Made by a program: the position numbers and the translations under genes
Shown: one piece after another, positions 26,621 to 35,606 of the stretch
Position numbering within the stretch: the first letter of the stretch is position 1
Layout: the number at the start of each line of letters is the position of its first letter
The notes under the pieces: model-generated
Database searches by the model: none
The model's input: the letters and a program-made list of their open reading frames with translations, nothing else
Told to the model about the DNA's origin: nothing
Source: Nodosilinea sp. LEGE 07088
GTDB taxonomy: Bacteria > Cyanobacteriota > Cyanobacteriia > Phormidesmidales > Phormidesmidaceae
Reading direction: 5' to 3'
DNA: 64,000 nucleotides
Assembly: GCF_015207395.1 (NCBI RefSeq)
Contig: NZ_JADEWX010000018.1
Coordinates: 1-64,000 of the forward strand

Positions 26621-27895
26621 CTATTTAGAATCCATGGATCGCTGGGGCTTAGACTTGCCCGATCGCGACAAGTTAAAGGACTGCGAAAACGCCTTCTTCC
26701 GGGCACTGGTCACGTTGCCACTCTGGTAGTCAGCCTCTAAATCTTCCAGAACCGCCTGTTCCTCCATCAGCATGGCGCTGGGGGCCATAGCGGCCATAGC
26801 AATGCGGGCATCGGTGAGAGATTGTCGGGCCGAGGCAAAGTCACCCCGGTCAGAAAACCGGATGGCTTCGCGACGGGCACGAGCCGCCATCAGCAATGCC
26901 ACCTGCTCTTGCACCGCTGAGTTGGCTGGAAAGTCGCTGAACTGCGCGGGGCTCACCAGGGGTAGCTCCAGCCCAGCCCGCAGCACCTGACGACCCAACT
27001 GTTCCGCATCATCCCAGGCCAGGCGCACCTGCATCAGTTCGCCGATGCGCTCCAGGGCAGGCACCTGCAAGCGCACCACTACTTGAATGGGCGACCCCAC
27101 CATCAGGTTAGGCAGCTTATAGCGCCGAGTGTCGGTCATTTCAAAGTCATTCAGCACATCCAGAACGGTGACACCTTGGCCGGGTTTGACGCCTAGGCTG
27201 ACCCGCTGGCCTGATGTAGCAGCCAAGCCCGATAGCTCAGTTTCAAAAATCGTCGGCAGCTGCTCGGCAGACTCGATGTGGAAAAAGTTGCCGTCGCCGC
27301 TGCGGGCCATCGCCGCGAGCAGGTCTTCGCTGTAGTCGTCGCCAATGCCCAGGGTAGTGGTGCTGACGCCACGTTTGGCTAGACCGTGAACATCGCTTGA
27401 GATCGCATCCGGTCTAGTCTCGCCCACATTGGCCAACCCGTCGGAGAGCACAATCACCCGGTTGAGCTGGGCGGGGTTGAGGTACTGGCTCACCTGCACC
27501 CCACCCTCGACCCAACCGGCGTGGAGCGCGGTAGAGCCCCGCGAGTGGATGTGGCGCAGCTTCTCTAGCAGGGTATTTTTGTCGGTGGCCAGGGTGCTGG
27601 GCACCAGGGTTTCAATGCGATCGTCGAAGAGGACAATGCTGATGCGATCGCAGGGCAGCAAATTCTCCACGGCAAAGCGAGCGGCTTCGCGGGCGTAGTG
27701 CATCTTTTGCCCCTGCATGGAGCCAGAGCGATCGATCACCAAGCTGAGGTTAAGCGGCACGCGATCGGCCTTGAGGGTAACGGCTGGAGGAGTGATCCGC
27801 ACCAGCACATCGAGGGTGATGGGCTGCTGGGTGACGATCGCCCCGTGGAGCGGAATCAGTTCAATGGTGGGCAGGGCAGGTTTGGATTGAGTCAT
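26621..27895 (-). CDS. von Willebrand factor A domain protein
   Basis: A 424-residue soluble-looking protein. The VWA domain (about 40-215) has the MIDAS motif DRSGSMQG, a second metal-site Thr/Ser region near SRGSTALHAG, and IVLSDGLAN. A beta-rich domain follows, then a helical, Arg-rich C-terminus (SDRGDFASARQSLTDAR). This layout is common in cyanobacterial VWA proteins linked to MerR-type regulators. Its start overlaps the upstream MerR gene's stop by 4 bases, so the two are one transcription unit. The function is probably metal-dependent protein binding; the partner is unknown. Confidence 0.85.
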   Translation of the reverse strand: MTQSKPALPTIELIPLHGAIVTQQPITLDVLVRITPPAVTLKADRVPLNLSLVIDRSGSMQGQKMHYAREAARFAVENLLPCDRISIVLFDDRIETLVPSTLATDKNTLLEKLRHIHSRGSTALHAGWVEGGVQVSQYLNPAQLNRVIVLSDGLANVGETRPDAISSDVHGLAKRGVSTTTLGIGDDYSEDLLAAMARSGDGNFFHIESAEQLPTIFETELSGLAATSGQRVSLGVKPGQGVTVLDVLNDFEMTDTRRYKLPNLMVGSPIQVVVRLQVPALERIGELMQVRLAWDDAEQLGRQVLRAGLELPLVSPAQFSDFPANSAVQEQVALLMAARARREAIRFSDRGDFASARQSLTDARIAMAAMAPSAMLMEEQAVLEDLEADYQSGNVTSARKKAFSQSFNLSRSGKSKPQRSMDSK

Positions 27896-28557
27896 GGTGG
27901 CCTTTGGGTGGATTTGAGGTGGGCGAGGTGGTCAGCAATCAGCTGGAGCAGGCTATCCCGCTCGTGGGTAGTGGCGGGAGCCACAAAGTCTTGTCGGACG
28001 TGGAGTTCTAGACCGTCGAGAATCTCTAGATGAGTCCAGGTTTGGGGGGTAGATGTCGATGGGGTAGCGGGTGCCAGAGCAGGTGCCGCCAGGGGAGCCT
28101 GCATCGCTGGACTGGCAGAACGCTTGGGCAAACGGTCCGATGAAGAGGATTCCCGGCGGTCGCGAATTTGGGACAAAAACGCCAACGCCGGGTTCGCGGC
28201 CTCCACCGTCAGCTGCACGCCGCCTTGCAGAATGTCTTCTAGCGCGGTGTCAGCCTGACCGCCGATCAGGCTGCCGATGGAACTGGCGCTGTAGCCTTCC
28301 GCCAGCAGACGGCGCAGCACCAGCAATTGCAGTAGATGCCGGTAGGTGTACCGGGCTTCGCGCCCCTGCTTGAGGGGCTTGTCTAACCATCCCTGAGTGG
28401 TGTAGTAGCGCACCAGCCGAGGGTTCACCGGTTCCTGCCCGCGATTTCCAGAACTCTGGTCGGGCAAAAACTGGGGTAGCAGGTCGTTGGTCACCTCAAC
28501 GAAGCGATCTAAGACCATCTCGGGCTGTTGCTGGGCAATCTGTTGCAACATGCTCAT
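27892..28557 (-). CDS. MerR-type helix-turn-helix protein
   Basis: A 221-residue protein with a MerR-like winged helix (about 45-105): VNPRLVRYYTTQGWLDKPLK then YRHLLQLLVLRRLLAEGYSA. The classic 'RYYxxxGLL' signature is recognisable as RYYTTQGWL. A Ser/Ala/Pro-rich linker (about 135-175) leads to a C-terminal LEILDGLELHVRQDF helical segment that could sense a ligand or bind the VWA partner. It is translationally coupled to the VWA gene. Confidence 0.82.
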   Translation of the reverse strand: MSMLQQIAQQQPEMVLDRFVEVTNDLLPQFLPDQSSGNRGQEPVNPRLVRYYTTQGWLDKPLKQGREARYTYRHLLQLLVLRRLLAEGYSASSIGSLIGGQADTALEDILQGGVQLTVEAANPALAFLSQIRDRRESSSSDRLPKRSASPAMQAPLAAPALAPATPSTSTPQTWTHLEILDGLELHVRQDFVAPATTHERDSLLQLIADHLAHLKSTQRPP

Positions 28558-28619
28558 AGGCCCATGATAGACACTTGCAAATTAAACTGTCAATATCACT
28601 TTGAACTGCAATCATACAT

Positions 28620-29456
28620 ATGGCATCTCCCGTCGTTCTGATCACCGGCTGTTCGTCGGGTATTGGTAAAGCTCTCTGCCAGGCCTTCCATCAGCGAGGC
28701 TGTCGGGAGGTTGCGACGGCCAGACGGTTAGAGACCCTGGATAGCCTGAAGGCCCATAGCATTATGACCTTGCCTTTAGATGTGACTGACTCGGCGGGCA
28801 TCCAGCAGGTGATTGCAACTGTACTGGCTCAGGAGGGGCGCATAGACCTGCTGGTCAACAATGCGGGCTTTGGGCAGTTTGGCCCGCTGATGGATCTCAG
28901 CGCAGCCCAACTCCAGGCCCAGTTTCAGACCAATGTATTGGCCCCCCTGGAACTGGTGCAGCAGGTAGCCCCGGTGATGAAACAGCAGCGATCGGGTGTT
29001 ATCGTCAACATCGGCAGCATTTCGGGGGTCGTGACAACGCCCTTTGCAGGCGCTTACTGTGCCTCGAAGGCAGCGTTGCACAGCCTGTCTGAGGCCCTGC
29101 GCATGGAATTGGCCCCCTTTGGCATTCATGTAGTCACGGTGCAGCCAGGCGCGATTCAGTCAAATTTTGGTCACGCTGCGGAACAAGGATTAGCGGGGGT
29201 GCTTTCACTGGAGTCGTGGTACGCGCCGCTTGAGTCAAAGATTCGCGATCGGGCCGTGCTGTCTCAGGCGCAGGCGACACCAGCAGACACGTTTGCGGAG
29301 CAGCTCGTCGCGGCAGTAATGAGGCCACAGCCGCCAATGACGATTCGATTAGGGAAAAAGAGCAGGTGGTTGCCGTTGCTCAAGCAGCTGCTGCCGCCCA
29401 GGCTGATGGAGTTTTTGCTCAGACGGCAGTTTGGGCTGACGCAAATCCAGCGATGA
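28620..29456 (+). CDS. short-chain dehydrogenase/reductase (SDR)
   Basis: A 278-residue classical SDR, an NAD(P)-dependent oxidoreductase. The cofactor motif is TGCSSGIGKAL (about 8-18), followed by LVNNAGFG (about 80). The catalytic Ser is in VNIGSISGVV, and the Y-x3-K pair appears as YCASKAALHS. The substrate is not predictable; the C-terminal LKQLLPPRLMEFLLRRQFGL is typical of lipid or steroid-type SDRs. It is divergent from the MerR/VWA pair and looks like an ordinary metabolic gene. Confidence 0.92.
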   Translation: MASPVVLITGCSSGIGKALCQAFHQRGCREVATARRLETLDSLKAHSIMTLPLDVTDSAGIQQVIATVLAQEGRIDLLVNNAGFGQFGPLMDLSAAQLQAQFQTNVLAPLELVQQVAPVMKQQRSGVIVNIGSISGVVTTPFAGAYCASKAALHSLSEALRMELAPFGIHVVTVQPGAIQSNFGHAAEQGLAGVLSLESWYAPLESKIRDRAVLSQAQATPADTFAEQLVAAVMRPQPPMTIRLGKKSRWLPLLKQLLPPRLMEFLLRRQFGLTQIQR

Positions 29457-29517
29457 GGAGGATACACTCCGCTACTGCTTTAGCTCTCAGGATCGGTATC
29501 TAGCTACCACAAGCCGA

Positions 29518-29994
29518 TCAATCATCTGATTGAAGCCGTTCGATATGGCACTCATAACCCTCTCCGAGCGCCCTGCGCCAACATTGCAGTACCCCCTCTG
29601 AGTCGTCTGTAAATTGCACGATCAGCAATTCAGTAATAGCTCGGCGATCAGGCACGCTGCCCTGGGGATGCGACCAATTCGCTCGCCTCAGCACCGCTTT
29701 GACTCGCGCTAAGGTTTCCCATCCACACTGGGGCGCAGGGGAAAAGCTCTCCCAAACCTCAGACATCAGCGACACTGCATCCGGTGATAGGGTCTCTGGA
29801 CACAGCGATTCGGGCAACCCAATCGCTGTCGTCAACTGCTCATCCGACCACCATGCCCACCACTCCTCCCGGTGCAGCAACTGCACCTCCTCAGCCTGCC
29901 GAATCTCTGACCAGGGCGTCTTATCTAACTTAGCCAGACGAATCGCCTCAGCCCAAGTCACCGCTACATAGCGGCGCGTCATAAATCGAGCCAT
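29518..29994 (-). CDS. hypothetical protein, 158 aa
   Basis: Unrecognised. It is Trp-rich (WAEAIRLAKLDKTPW, REEWWAWWSDEQL), with a C-terminal part LLIVQFTDDSEGVLQCWRR. It has the composition of a real soluble protein rather than an antisense shadow. It is convergent with the SDR gene. The following 286 bases (29995-30280) show nothing I can call. Confidence 0.6.
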   Translation of the reverse strand: MARFMTRRYVAVTWAEAIRLAKLDKTPWSEIRQAEEVQLLHREEWWAWWSDEQLTTAIGLPESLCPETLSPDAVSLMSEVWESFSPAPQCGWETLARVKAVLRRANWSHPQGSVPDRRAITELLIVQFTDDSEGVLQCWRRALGEGYECHIERLQSDD

Positions 29995-30280
29995 GATGCC
30001 CCTACCCCGCTACCGGCCCACTCACACCAAGAGCAACGGGATAAGGACTACTCCCCACCGCCTTGCCCCCAAAGCGTCCACTCAAAAATCTCTTCATTCC
30101 AGCCCAGCGATCCTGAAAACAACGGTGGCCTGGTGGTGTGAATTGCACCTATCTGGGGGCAAACAGAGCTTCACTGCGCTACGTATAAATTGAGTAGCAA
30201 ATATCACCAGTACACCATATGTACTGAGCCGCCGCGCTAAATCCGGAAGAAAAAGTAAACGGGTGACGAGGTTTACGAAA

Positions 30281-30763
30281 TTAACTCTGACGGCCTTCTA
30301 TATCTGATTCCATCAGCGAGACAGCTCGCTCATAAATCCGCAAACCCAAAAGTACCAAGCGCACTAGCATTTGATCAGGATTCCGCTGACTCGCCTCCGC
30401 CAACTCCACGATCCGCTCTGTTGGAATGTGTTCGTTGAACAGAATCAAGTTAGCTTCCAGTTCGTGGAGCAACGGGCGGCGGTGCTTTTGAGCACTCTCT
30501 CGGAGAGTCTGACCCACGTCACTCGTGAGCAGAAGTTCCAAGATTTCAGCTAGAAAAGGCGATCGCTTTCGATTCCCTTCCACCGCACATTGTGCCTCCA
30601 GTGCCTCCAGCAGTTCCGCCGTCATGTAAAACGTAGGACGACATCCTACATCTGAGGAGTCGGATGGCGATTTGTCTTGGGGCACAGAGGACTTGACCAT
30701 AGGAGTGACAGGGGTGAGACCAACTGCCGCTATCCTAGCCTCCCCATTGAATGAACGAAACAT
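30281..30763 (-). CDS. ribbon-helix-helix-like protein, candidate regulator of the adjacent T4SS operon
   Basis: Up to 160 residues; ATG 30700 (139 residues) is an alternative start and neither has a clear ribosome binding site. The core PTFYMTAELLEALEAQCAVEGNRKRSPFLAEILELLL (two pieces, residues about 43-80) resembles a ribbon-helix-helix DNA-binding fold: a short strand, then two helices. A helical C-terminal domain has PTERIVELAEASQRNPDQML. It is divergent from the type IV secretion operon, a typical place for its repressor. Confidence 0.6.
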   Translation of the reverse strand: MFRSFNGEARIAAVGLTPVTPMVKSSVPQDKSPSDSSDVGCRPTFYMTAELLEALEAQCAVEGNRKRSPFLAEILELLLTSDVGQTLRESAQKHRRPLLHELEANLILFNEHIPTERIVELAEASQRNPDQMLVRLVLLGLRIYERAVSLMESDIEGRQS

Positions 30764-30951
30764 CGTAGTGTCACAGCTTTACAGAAGCCTGAGGTTAACA
30801 GATATAAGCTTTCCTCCGCTTTACATCACCTTGACTCAGAAAGCCTCGCACTCTGCTTGGTCGCCGTCGTTAGTGTCTGACATAGCCCCGTTGTACCTCA
30901 GCCTACACATTCGTACGTCTTCAAACGACGTGAAGCACTGCCTTCAGGAGG

Positions 30952-30991
30952 CTTTAGGCATTTTTAAACATTTTTGGTTCTCTTTAGGCAT
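30952..30991. repeat. 30-bp-spaced direct repeat CTTTAGGCAT
   Basis: CTTTAGGCAT occurs at 30952-30961 and 30982-30991, 30 bases (about three helical turns) apart. It lies in the 481-bp gene-free stretch 30764-31244 between the ribbon-helix-helix-like gene and the T4SS operon. A short palindrome TTTGT-AA-ACAAA follows near 31003. These are candidate operator elements. Confidence 0.4.
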
Positions 30992-31090
30992 GGCAAATTT
31001 CTGTTTGTAAACAAAATCTAAAGCCTGCTTTACTTTTCAGAAGTACTACTCCAATATGAGCCATAACACTTTCAACATGAAAGTACAACA

Positions 31091-31110
31091 AAGATTGAGT
31101 CATCAATCTT
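31091..31110. promoter_or_regulatory. perfect hairpin/operator in the T4SS leader
   Basis: AAGATTGA (31091-31098) and TCAATCTT (31103-31110) pair perfectly across a 4-base loop. No T run follows, so it is not an intrinsic terminator. It lies 135 bases upstream of the first T4SS gene and could be an operator or leader structure. Nothing else in 30764-31244 is protein-coding in appearance. Confidence 0.4.
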
Positions 31111-31244
31111 GAGTTCCTGATGAAGTTCCGTGCTTAACCTGCGGGTGGTGAGACCAACGATCTGCCGCCCATAGCTGAAAATCGTCCTACTCAATCTGTT
31201 CAGGGAGCAATCTACCTACGTCCGCATCACTTGGAGTAGGAGAT

Positions 31245-31685
31245 ATGAATCTTGTATCTAACCGCCTGGGGCATCTACGGCCTCTAGTTCAGCGCAGCCG
31301 TAAGACTCTTTCTAGAGCTGGCGATCGACTTGCCCACTTCAAATTCCGTGGCCTCAGCGGCTGGTCGCTGTTGGGCCTTTTTACCGGCATCCTGCTATTC
31401 ATCAGCATCACGAGCCACGCCAATCCAGCCATGGCCCAGCTCTTTGACACTGTTGAAGGTGAGGCTCAGAACATCTTCGGGCAATACCTGGATGGCGACA
31501 TTATCAGCTTTATGTTCGGCCTGCTACGCCTGGTGGTGTGGGTGTCAGCCGTAGGCTTTGTGTTCTTTGCCGTGTATCAGGCCCAACGGGGCGAACAGTG
31601 GCAACCCCTGCTGCAAAACGCCTTCATCATCATTGCCGCTGTGGTCATTGTCGAAGGCCTGAGCCGCCTGTTCTTCGGAGCCTGA
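31245..31685 (+). CDS. pilin-like membrane protein (VirB2/TrbC type)
   Basis: A 146-residue protein with a long basic N-region, a hydrophobic signal (LFTGILLFISITSHANPAMAQ, read in two parts, about 45-65) ending in a likely signal-peptidase site after AMA, and two further membrane helices (FMFGLLRLVVWVSAVGFVFF; AFIIIAAVVIVEGL). That pattern and its place as first gene before VirB3- and VirB4-like genes fit the processed conjugative pilin. AGGAGAT precedes the ATG by a few bases. Confidence 0.72.
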   Translation: MNLVSNRLGHLRPLVQRSRKTLSRAGDRLAHFKFRGLSGWSLLGLFTGILLFISITSHANPAMAQLFDTVEGEAQNIFGQYLDGDIISFMFGLLRLVVWVSAVGFVFFAVYQAQRGEQWQPLLQNAFIIIAAVVIVEGLSRLFFGA

Positions 31686-31686
31686 G

Positions 31687-31998
31687 ATGAGCGACTCTGA
31701 ATCACGGCTGTACTGCCCCGTGAATCCGAGCCTGGGCCGTCAGCCTTCTCTTGGCCCGATTCCGGCTAACCTGCTGGCTCCCTCGGGCGGCATCTTCGTC
31801 GGCTTCTACATTTTGATTGAAGTCCTACTTGGGCTGGGGTTTGTCCCATTCCTGTTGCTCAGCACCTGGGGTATTTCCACCTGGTGGGTGGTGGTCGGCG
31901 AAAAGACCTGGCTTTTTACCCACAAGTTTGTGCCCGTGCCCGATTGGAAACGGGGCCATGTGCCCTATCAGCGTCATTTACCCAACCATCATGAGTAA
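31687..31998 (+). CDS. VirB3-like inner-membrane protein
   Basis: A 103-residue protein with a cytoplasmic N-terminus (CPVNPSLGRQPSLGPIPANLL), two closely spaced hydrophobic helices (GIFVGFYILIEVLLGLGF and PFLLLSTWGISTWWVVV), and a basic tail. Size, topology and position directly before the VirB4 ATPase gene match VirB3/TrbD. Its stop overlaps the VirB4 start by 8 bases. Confidence 0.7.
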   Translation: MSDSESRLYCPVNPSLGRQPSLGPIPANLLAPSGGIFVGFYILIEVLLGLGFVPFLLLSTWGISTWWVVVGEKTWLFTHKFVPVPDWKRGHVPYQRHLPNHHE

Positions 31999-34795
31999 AC
32001 CAAGGCTTGGAACACAACGCTATCGTTTTCGGCCCTTCGAAGATGAATCGCACCTGGAATGCCTTTGCCATCTGAACCTGCGGGGGCGCAATGTCGGAGC
32101 CTATCTGCTCAAGCACCAGAGGCAATACAGCCTGGTGTTTGGCTTTCGCAGCCGAGGGATTCATACTCAGCTGCAACCGGGGCAGGCGGAACCCACGTTG
32201 AAGCGACTAGAGGACGGGTTGAAGGGGTTTCGACCGGGCGATCGCCTGCGGATTCATTGGCGATCGTTTGCCGATGACAGGGAGCGCCAACAATCCCTCG
32301 AAACCCTGATTCAGACCACCAGTACTCTAGAAAGCCAGTTCCTTTTGCTGGCGCAACAACGGGCCACCCGTGACCTCACGACCGAGAAACAGCGCCAGCC
32401 CAAGCAACTTTACCTGTTTGCCACCTACCCCCTCGGGTCGGGGCAAGAGCAAAGTGCCGACCACGTCGAGAAGCTGCTGGCCTGGGTGGTGGCTCAGTAC
32501 GACACCTTCAAAGGGCTGAAGGAGCAGAATCAGCAGCAGTCCTACGTGCAGATCCTCACCCAGGGCTTTACTGACGGTTACTTGCACTGGGAACAGCAGC
32601 TCAATGCCCGCATGGGTCTTCAGGTTACGCCCATGGGAACCGAGGATCTGTGGCAGTACCTCTGGACTCAGTTCAACACAACAGCAACACCCTCAATTCC
32701 ACAATGCCTGGAGCTAAATGATACTGACGGCGATGCCGAACTCAGCGAGCTGATCCACGATCCGCTGCACGCCACCTCTCGCCTGATTCGCGGCGAGAAC
32801 GGTCAACCCAGCCATCCCAAAGCCGACCGGCAGTGGGTGCAGGTCAAAGGCAAATTCGTCGGGGCCGTAGTGCTGGAATCCAAGCCCGCCGGGTTCACCA
32901 CCCCTGAGCATCAGCTCTACTACCTCTGGCAAGCCCTAGCCCAGTTTCCCGATTGCGAATGCGTCTGCGAACTCGCCGCAGCGGATCGCATGATGACCCG
33001 CGTCACCCTGCAACGGTTGACCAAGCAAAGCGTCACCGCTACCTTCCGAGCCAATCTGCTGCGGGATGTGGATGTAGCGTCTCAGATGCGGATGAAGCAG
33101 GGAGTTGAAGCTCAAGAGCGGATTTACGAGGGAGCTCTGCCCATCTGGGTCAGCGGGCTGGTGCTGCTCCATCGCGATAGTCCCGAGTCTTTGGCTGAAG
33201 CCTGCCAGAAACTCACTAATGCCTTCCATCAGGGCGATTTTATTCGGGAGACCGAAATTGCCTGGCAGTTGTGGCTCAGGTCATTGCCGATTGTGGGCGA
33301 TCGCCTGATCGACGATGGTCGCAGGCAAATGTACCTGACCAACGAAGCCCCTGGGTTGATGCCGGTAGCCTGTCCTCGCACCATCGACAACCGGGGCATC
33401 GAGCTGATCACTCGCGATGGCCAGATGCCGGTCTACCTGGACTTTGTGAATCAGCACCGGGGGATGCTGGTGTTCGGCGAGACCCGCAGCGGCAAGTCGG
33501 TGCTGGCGGCGGAGATCTTTGTGTGGGCGATCGCCAACGGCATGAACGTCATCTCGCTGGACTACCCCAAACCCGACGGCACCACCACCTACACCGACCT
33601 GGTGAAGTTCTTTGGCGACCAGGGTGCGTATTTTGACATCGGGTCCGAGAGCAACAACCTGTTTCAAATTCCTGATCTTAAAGGCTTGCCCGATAACCAG
33701 CGGCAAGAGCGTTTAGACGACTACAAGGAGTTTCTGGTCAAAGCTCTCGACACCATGGTGATGGGCACCGAGACCGACAACCAGCTGGGGAAGCGAGTTC
33801 ATACCGTTCTCTGGCAGGCGCTGTACAACTTCTTCGAGACTCCCCAAATTCTGACCCGCTATGACGCGGCGTTTGAATCAGGATTCGGCAGTCCAGAGTG
33901 GCAGCACATGCCAACGTTGGCTGACTTTGTTGAGACTGTGGCCAACCTGGATCTGGAGGTGGAATCGGCGCTGCTCAATGAAGCCGTCGCCACCATCCTG
34001 CTGGAGCTGCGGGGTTGGCTCTCCAGCCGCGTCGGCAAAGCTATCTCCCAACCCTCCACTATCCGCACCGATGCTCGGCTCACCGTCTTTGCCCTTCGCA
34101 ACGTCGGCGACAACATTGAAGCGGCGGTGCTTGCGCTTTCGGCGCAATCCATGGCTTTCCGCCGGGCGCTGGAAGTTTCTGATTCGCTGCTGGCTATCGA
34201 CGAGAGCCCGATTCTGTTCAAGTACAACGGCATTGCTCAGATCATCGGCCAGGTCTGTGCCAACGGAGCCAAGTCTGGCATTCGCCCCCTGATCATTGGT
34301 CAAGACCCCGACACCATTGCCCAATCAGTAGCTGGGTCGCAAATCCTGCAAAACCTCAACACCCGCCTGGTTGGGGCCATCCAGCCCAATGCCTTACCCT
34401 CCTACCAACGGCTCTTCGGCTACGACCCCAGCCTGCTGCGGCCCAACACCGAAGAGTCCTTTCGCATTAGCCCTGGTCGGCTCTGCTCCCACTGGCTGCT
34501 CGATGCCGATGCCAGGCTCACGCCCTGCGCCCACTATCCCTCTCCCGAGCTGCTGGGGGCCGTGGCCAACAACCCCAAAGAACAGAGAGCCCGCCAGCGG
34601 GTGTTGGCTCAGCATCCCAACAAGTTTGCCGGGTATGCCGCCTTTGCGAAGGCCTACGTCCAGACGCTGCGTAGCGGTCAATCTCTCGATGCGATCGCAA
34701 CTGCTACCCCTCAGTTTGAACTGATTCATCCAGCGGCTGAGCCAACTCCCAACGGTCATCAGTCGCAATCGTCAACCCCTCGGAGGTCATCATGA
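31991..34795 (+). CDS. virB4: VirB4-type T4SS ATPase
   Basis: About 934 residues from ATG 31991. The open frame extends 58 codons further upstream, but that part overlaps the VirB3-like gene in another frame and reads as noise. The N-terminal half carries the CagE/TrbE/VirB-type domain. The C-terminal ATPase has Walker A GETRSGKSVL (about residue 495) and Walker B LLAIDESPILF (about 733), followed by an arginine-rich region and the RPLIIGQDPDTIAQ motif. VirB4 energises pilus assembly and substrate transfer at the inner membrane. It ends by overlapping the next gene by 4 bases. Confidence 0.92.
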   Translation: MSKPRLGTQRYRFRPFEDESHLECLCHLNLRGRNVGAYLLKHQRQYSLVFGFRSRGIHTQLQPGQAEPTLKRLEDGLKGFRPGDRLRIHWRSFADDRERQQSLETLIQTTSTLESQFLLLAQQRATRDLTTEKQRQPKQLYLFATYPLGSGQEQSADHVEKLLAWVVAQYDTFKGLKEQNQQQSYVQILTQGFTDGYLHWEQQLNARMGLQVTPMGTEDLWQYLWTQFNTTATPSIPQCLELNDTDGDAELSELIHDPLHATSRLIRGENGQPSHPKADRQWVQVKGKFVGAVVLESKPAGFTTPEHQLYYLWQALAQFPDCECVCELAAADRMMTRVTLQRLTKQSVTATFRANLLRDVDVASQMRMKQGVEAQERIYEGALPIWVSGLVLLHRDSPESLAEACQKLTNAFHQGDFIRETEIAWQLWLRSLPIVGDRLIDDGRRQMYLTNEAPGLMPVACPRTIDNRGIELITRDGQMPVYLDFVNQHRGMLVFGETRSGKSVLAAEIFVWAIANGMNVISLDYPKPDGTTTYTDLVKFFGDQGAYFDIGSESNNLFQIPDLKGLPDNQRQERLDDYKEFLVKALDTMVMGTETDNQLGKRVHTVLWQALYNFFETPQILTRYDAAFESGFGSPEWQHMPTLADFVETVANLDLEVESALLNEAVATILLELRGWLSSRVGKAISQPSTIRTDARLTVFALRNVGDNIEAAVLALSAQSMAFRRALEVSDSLLAIDESPILFKYNGIAQIIGQVCANGAKSGIRPLIIGQDPDTIAQSVAGSQILQNLNTRLVGAIQPNALPSYQRLFGYDPSLLRPNTEESFRISPGRLCSHWLLDADARLTPCAHYPSPELLGAVANNPKEQRARQRVLAQHPNKFAGYAAFAKAYVQTLRSGQSLDAIATATPQFELIHPAAEPTPNGHQSQSSTPRRSS

Positions 34796-35601
34796 CAACT
34801 CAATCAAAACGCCAACGGCTCCGCTATCGCCTCATCTTTGGCACCAGCCTTAGCCTGGTACTCCTTGGCATCGGCACGGCTCGTGCTTCCCTCCAGCCCG
34901 GCGGCTGGGGCCAGCAGTGGCAGGACTGGGCGACAGAAAATCTCTCCAATCCTTTAGAAGACATCCTCTCCCAAATCGAAGAGACGACAGCCTTAGCCGA
35001 AGAGACACTTCAGAATGTCTTGGGCGATCAGTGGGAAGCGCTGAAAACGGCCTTAGGCAGCAACCTGCCCGATCCGACCCGAGTACGGATGGACGAGGCG
35101 GTGCCAATTCAAAGCATCCTTGGCACTGACCCCACTACTCAACAGCGGGAGCTGGCCAACCGCTACGACCAGGAAGTGGCCCGCTCGATGGCCTCGCCCT
35201 GGCTGGGCGACCAGGGCCAGACCCGACTCTCGACCCAGGCCGAGCAGACTTCTAACCTGCTGCAATCCAGTGAGGCTCGCACCCAGCAGGCACAATCCAT
35301 GGCTGAAGCCGCCCAGGGCATGAGCGTCAGTCAGGACGTGATGAAACAAAACGCCCAGATTCAGGCGTCGGTGGCAGCCCTGCTCCACGAGCAAACCCAG
35401 CTCACCGCCGAAAACAATACGACGTTGACACAGCTCCACCAGCTTCAAGGGATGCTGACTCAGCTTGCCGCCAACACTAGCGAAGGCATTGACGAGGCCA
35501 ATCGGCGCGAACGGGTGGAGCGCCAAATTTCGATCTCCGGCTCCGCCCAGGCTCCGATCTACATCCCCGGTGCTTTGGGGACTAACACCTCTGGAAATTA
35601 A
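34792..35601 (+). CDS. VirB5-like periplasmic coiled-coil protein
   Basis: A 269-residue protein with a signal peptide (LIFGTSLSLVLLGIGTARA). The rest is long amphipathic helix: Gln/Ala/Glu-rich segments with QTSNLLQSSEARTQQAQSMAEAAQ and a leucine-heptad region QLTAENNTTLTQLHQLQG. This is the character of VirB5/TraE-like minor pilus or periplasmic proteins. No sequence motif beyond topology and operon position identifies it. Confidence 0.6.
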   Translation: MTTQSKRQRLRYRLIFGTSLSLVLLGIGTARASLQPGGWGQQWQDWATENLSNPLEDILSQIEETTALAEETLQNVLGDQWEALKTALGSNLPDPTRVRMDEAVPIQSILGTDPTTQQRELANRYDQEVARSMASPWLGDQGQTRLSTQAEQTSNLLQSSEARTQQAQSMAEAAQGMSVSQDVMKQNAQIQASVAALLHEQTQLTAENNTTLTQLHQLQGMLTQLAANTSEGIDEANRRERVERQISISGSAQAPIYIPGALGTNTSGN

Positions 35602-35606
35602 GACCG

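Noticed and set aside
31817-31990. Upstream extension of the VirB4 frame
   Set aside because: The extra 58 codons overlap the VirB3-like gene and read as noise (Cys/Trp/Pro/Gly-rich); ATG 31991 matches family starts.
33281-33706. Minus-strand long frame inside the VirB4 gene and similar antisense frames elsewhere
   Set aside because: These are shadows of the GC-rich real genes on the opposite strand, with no domain support.
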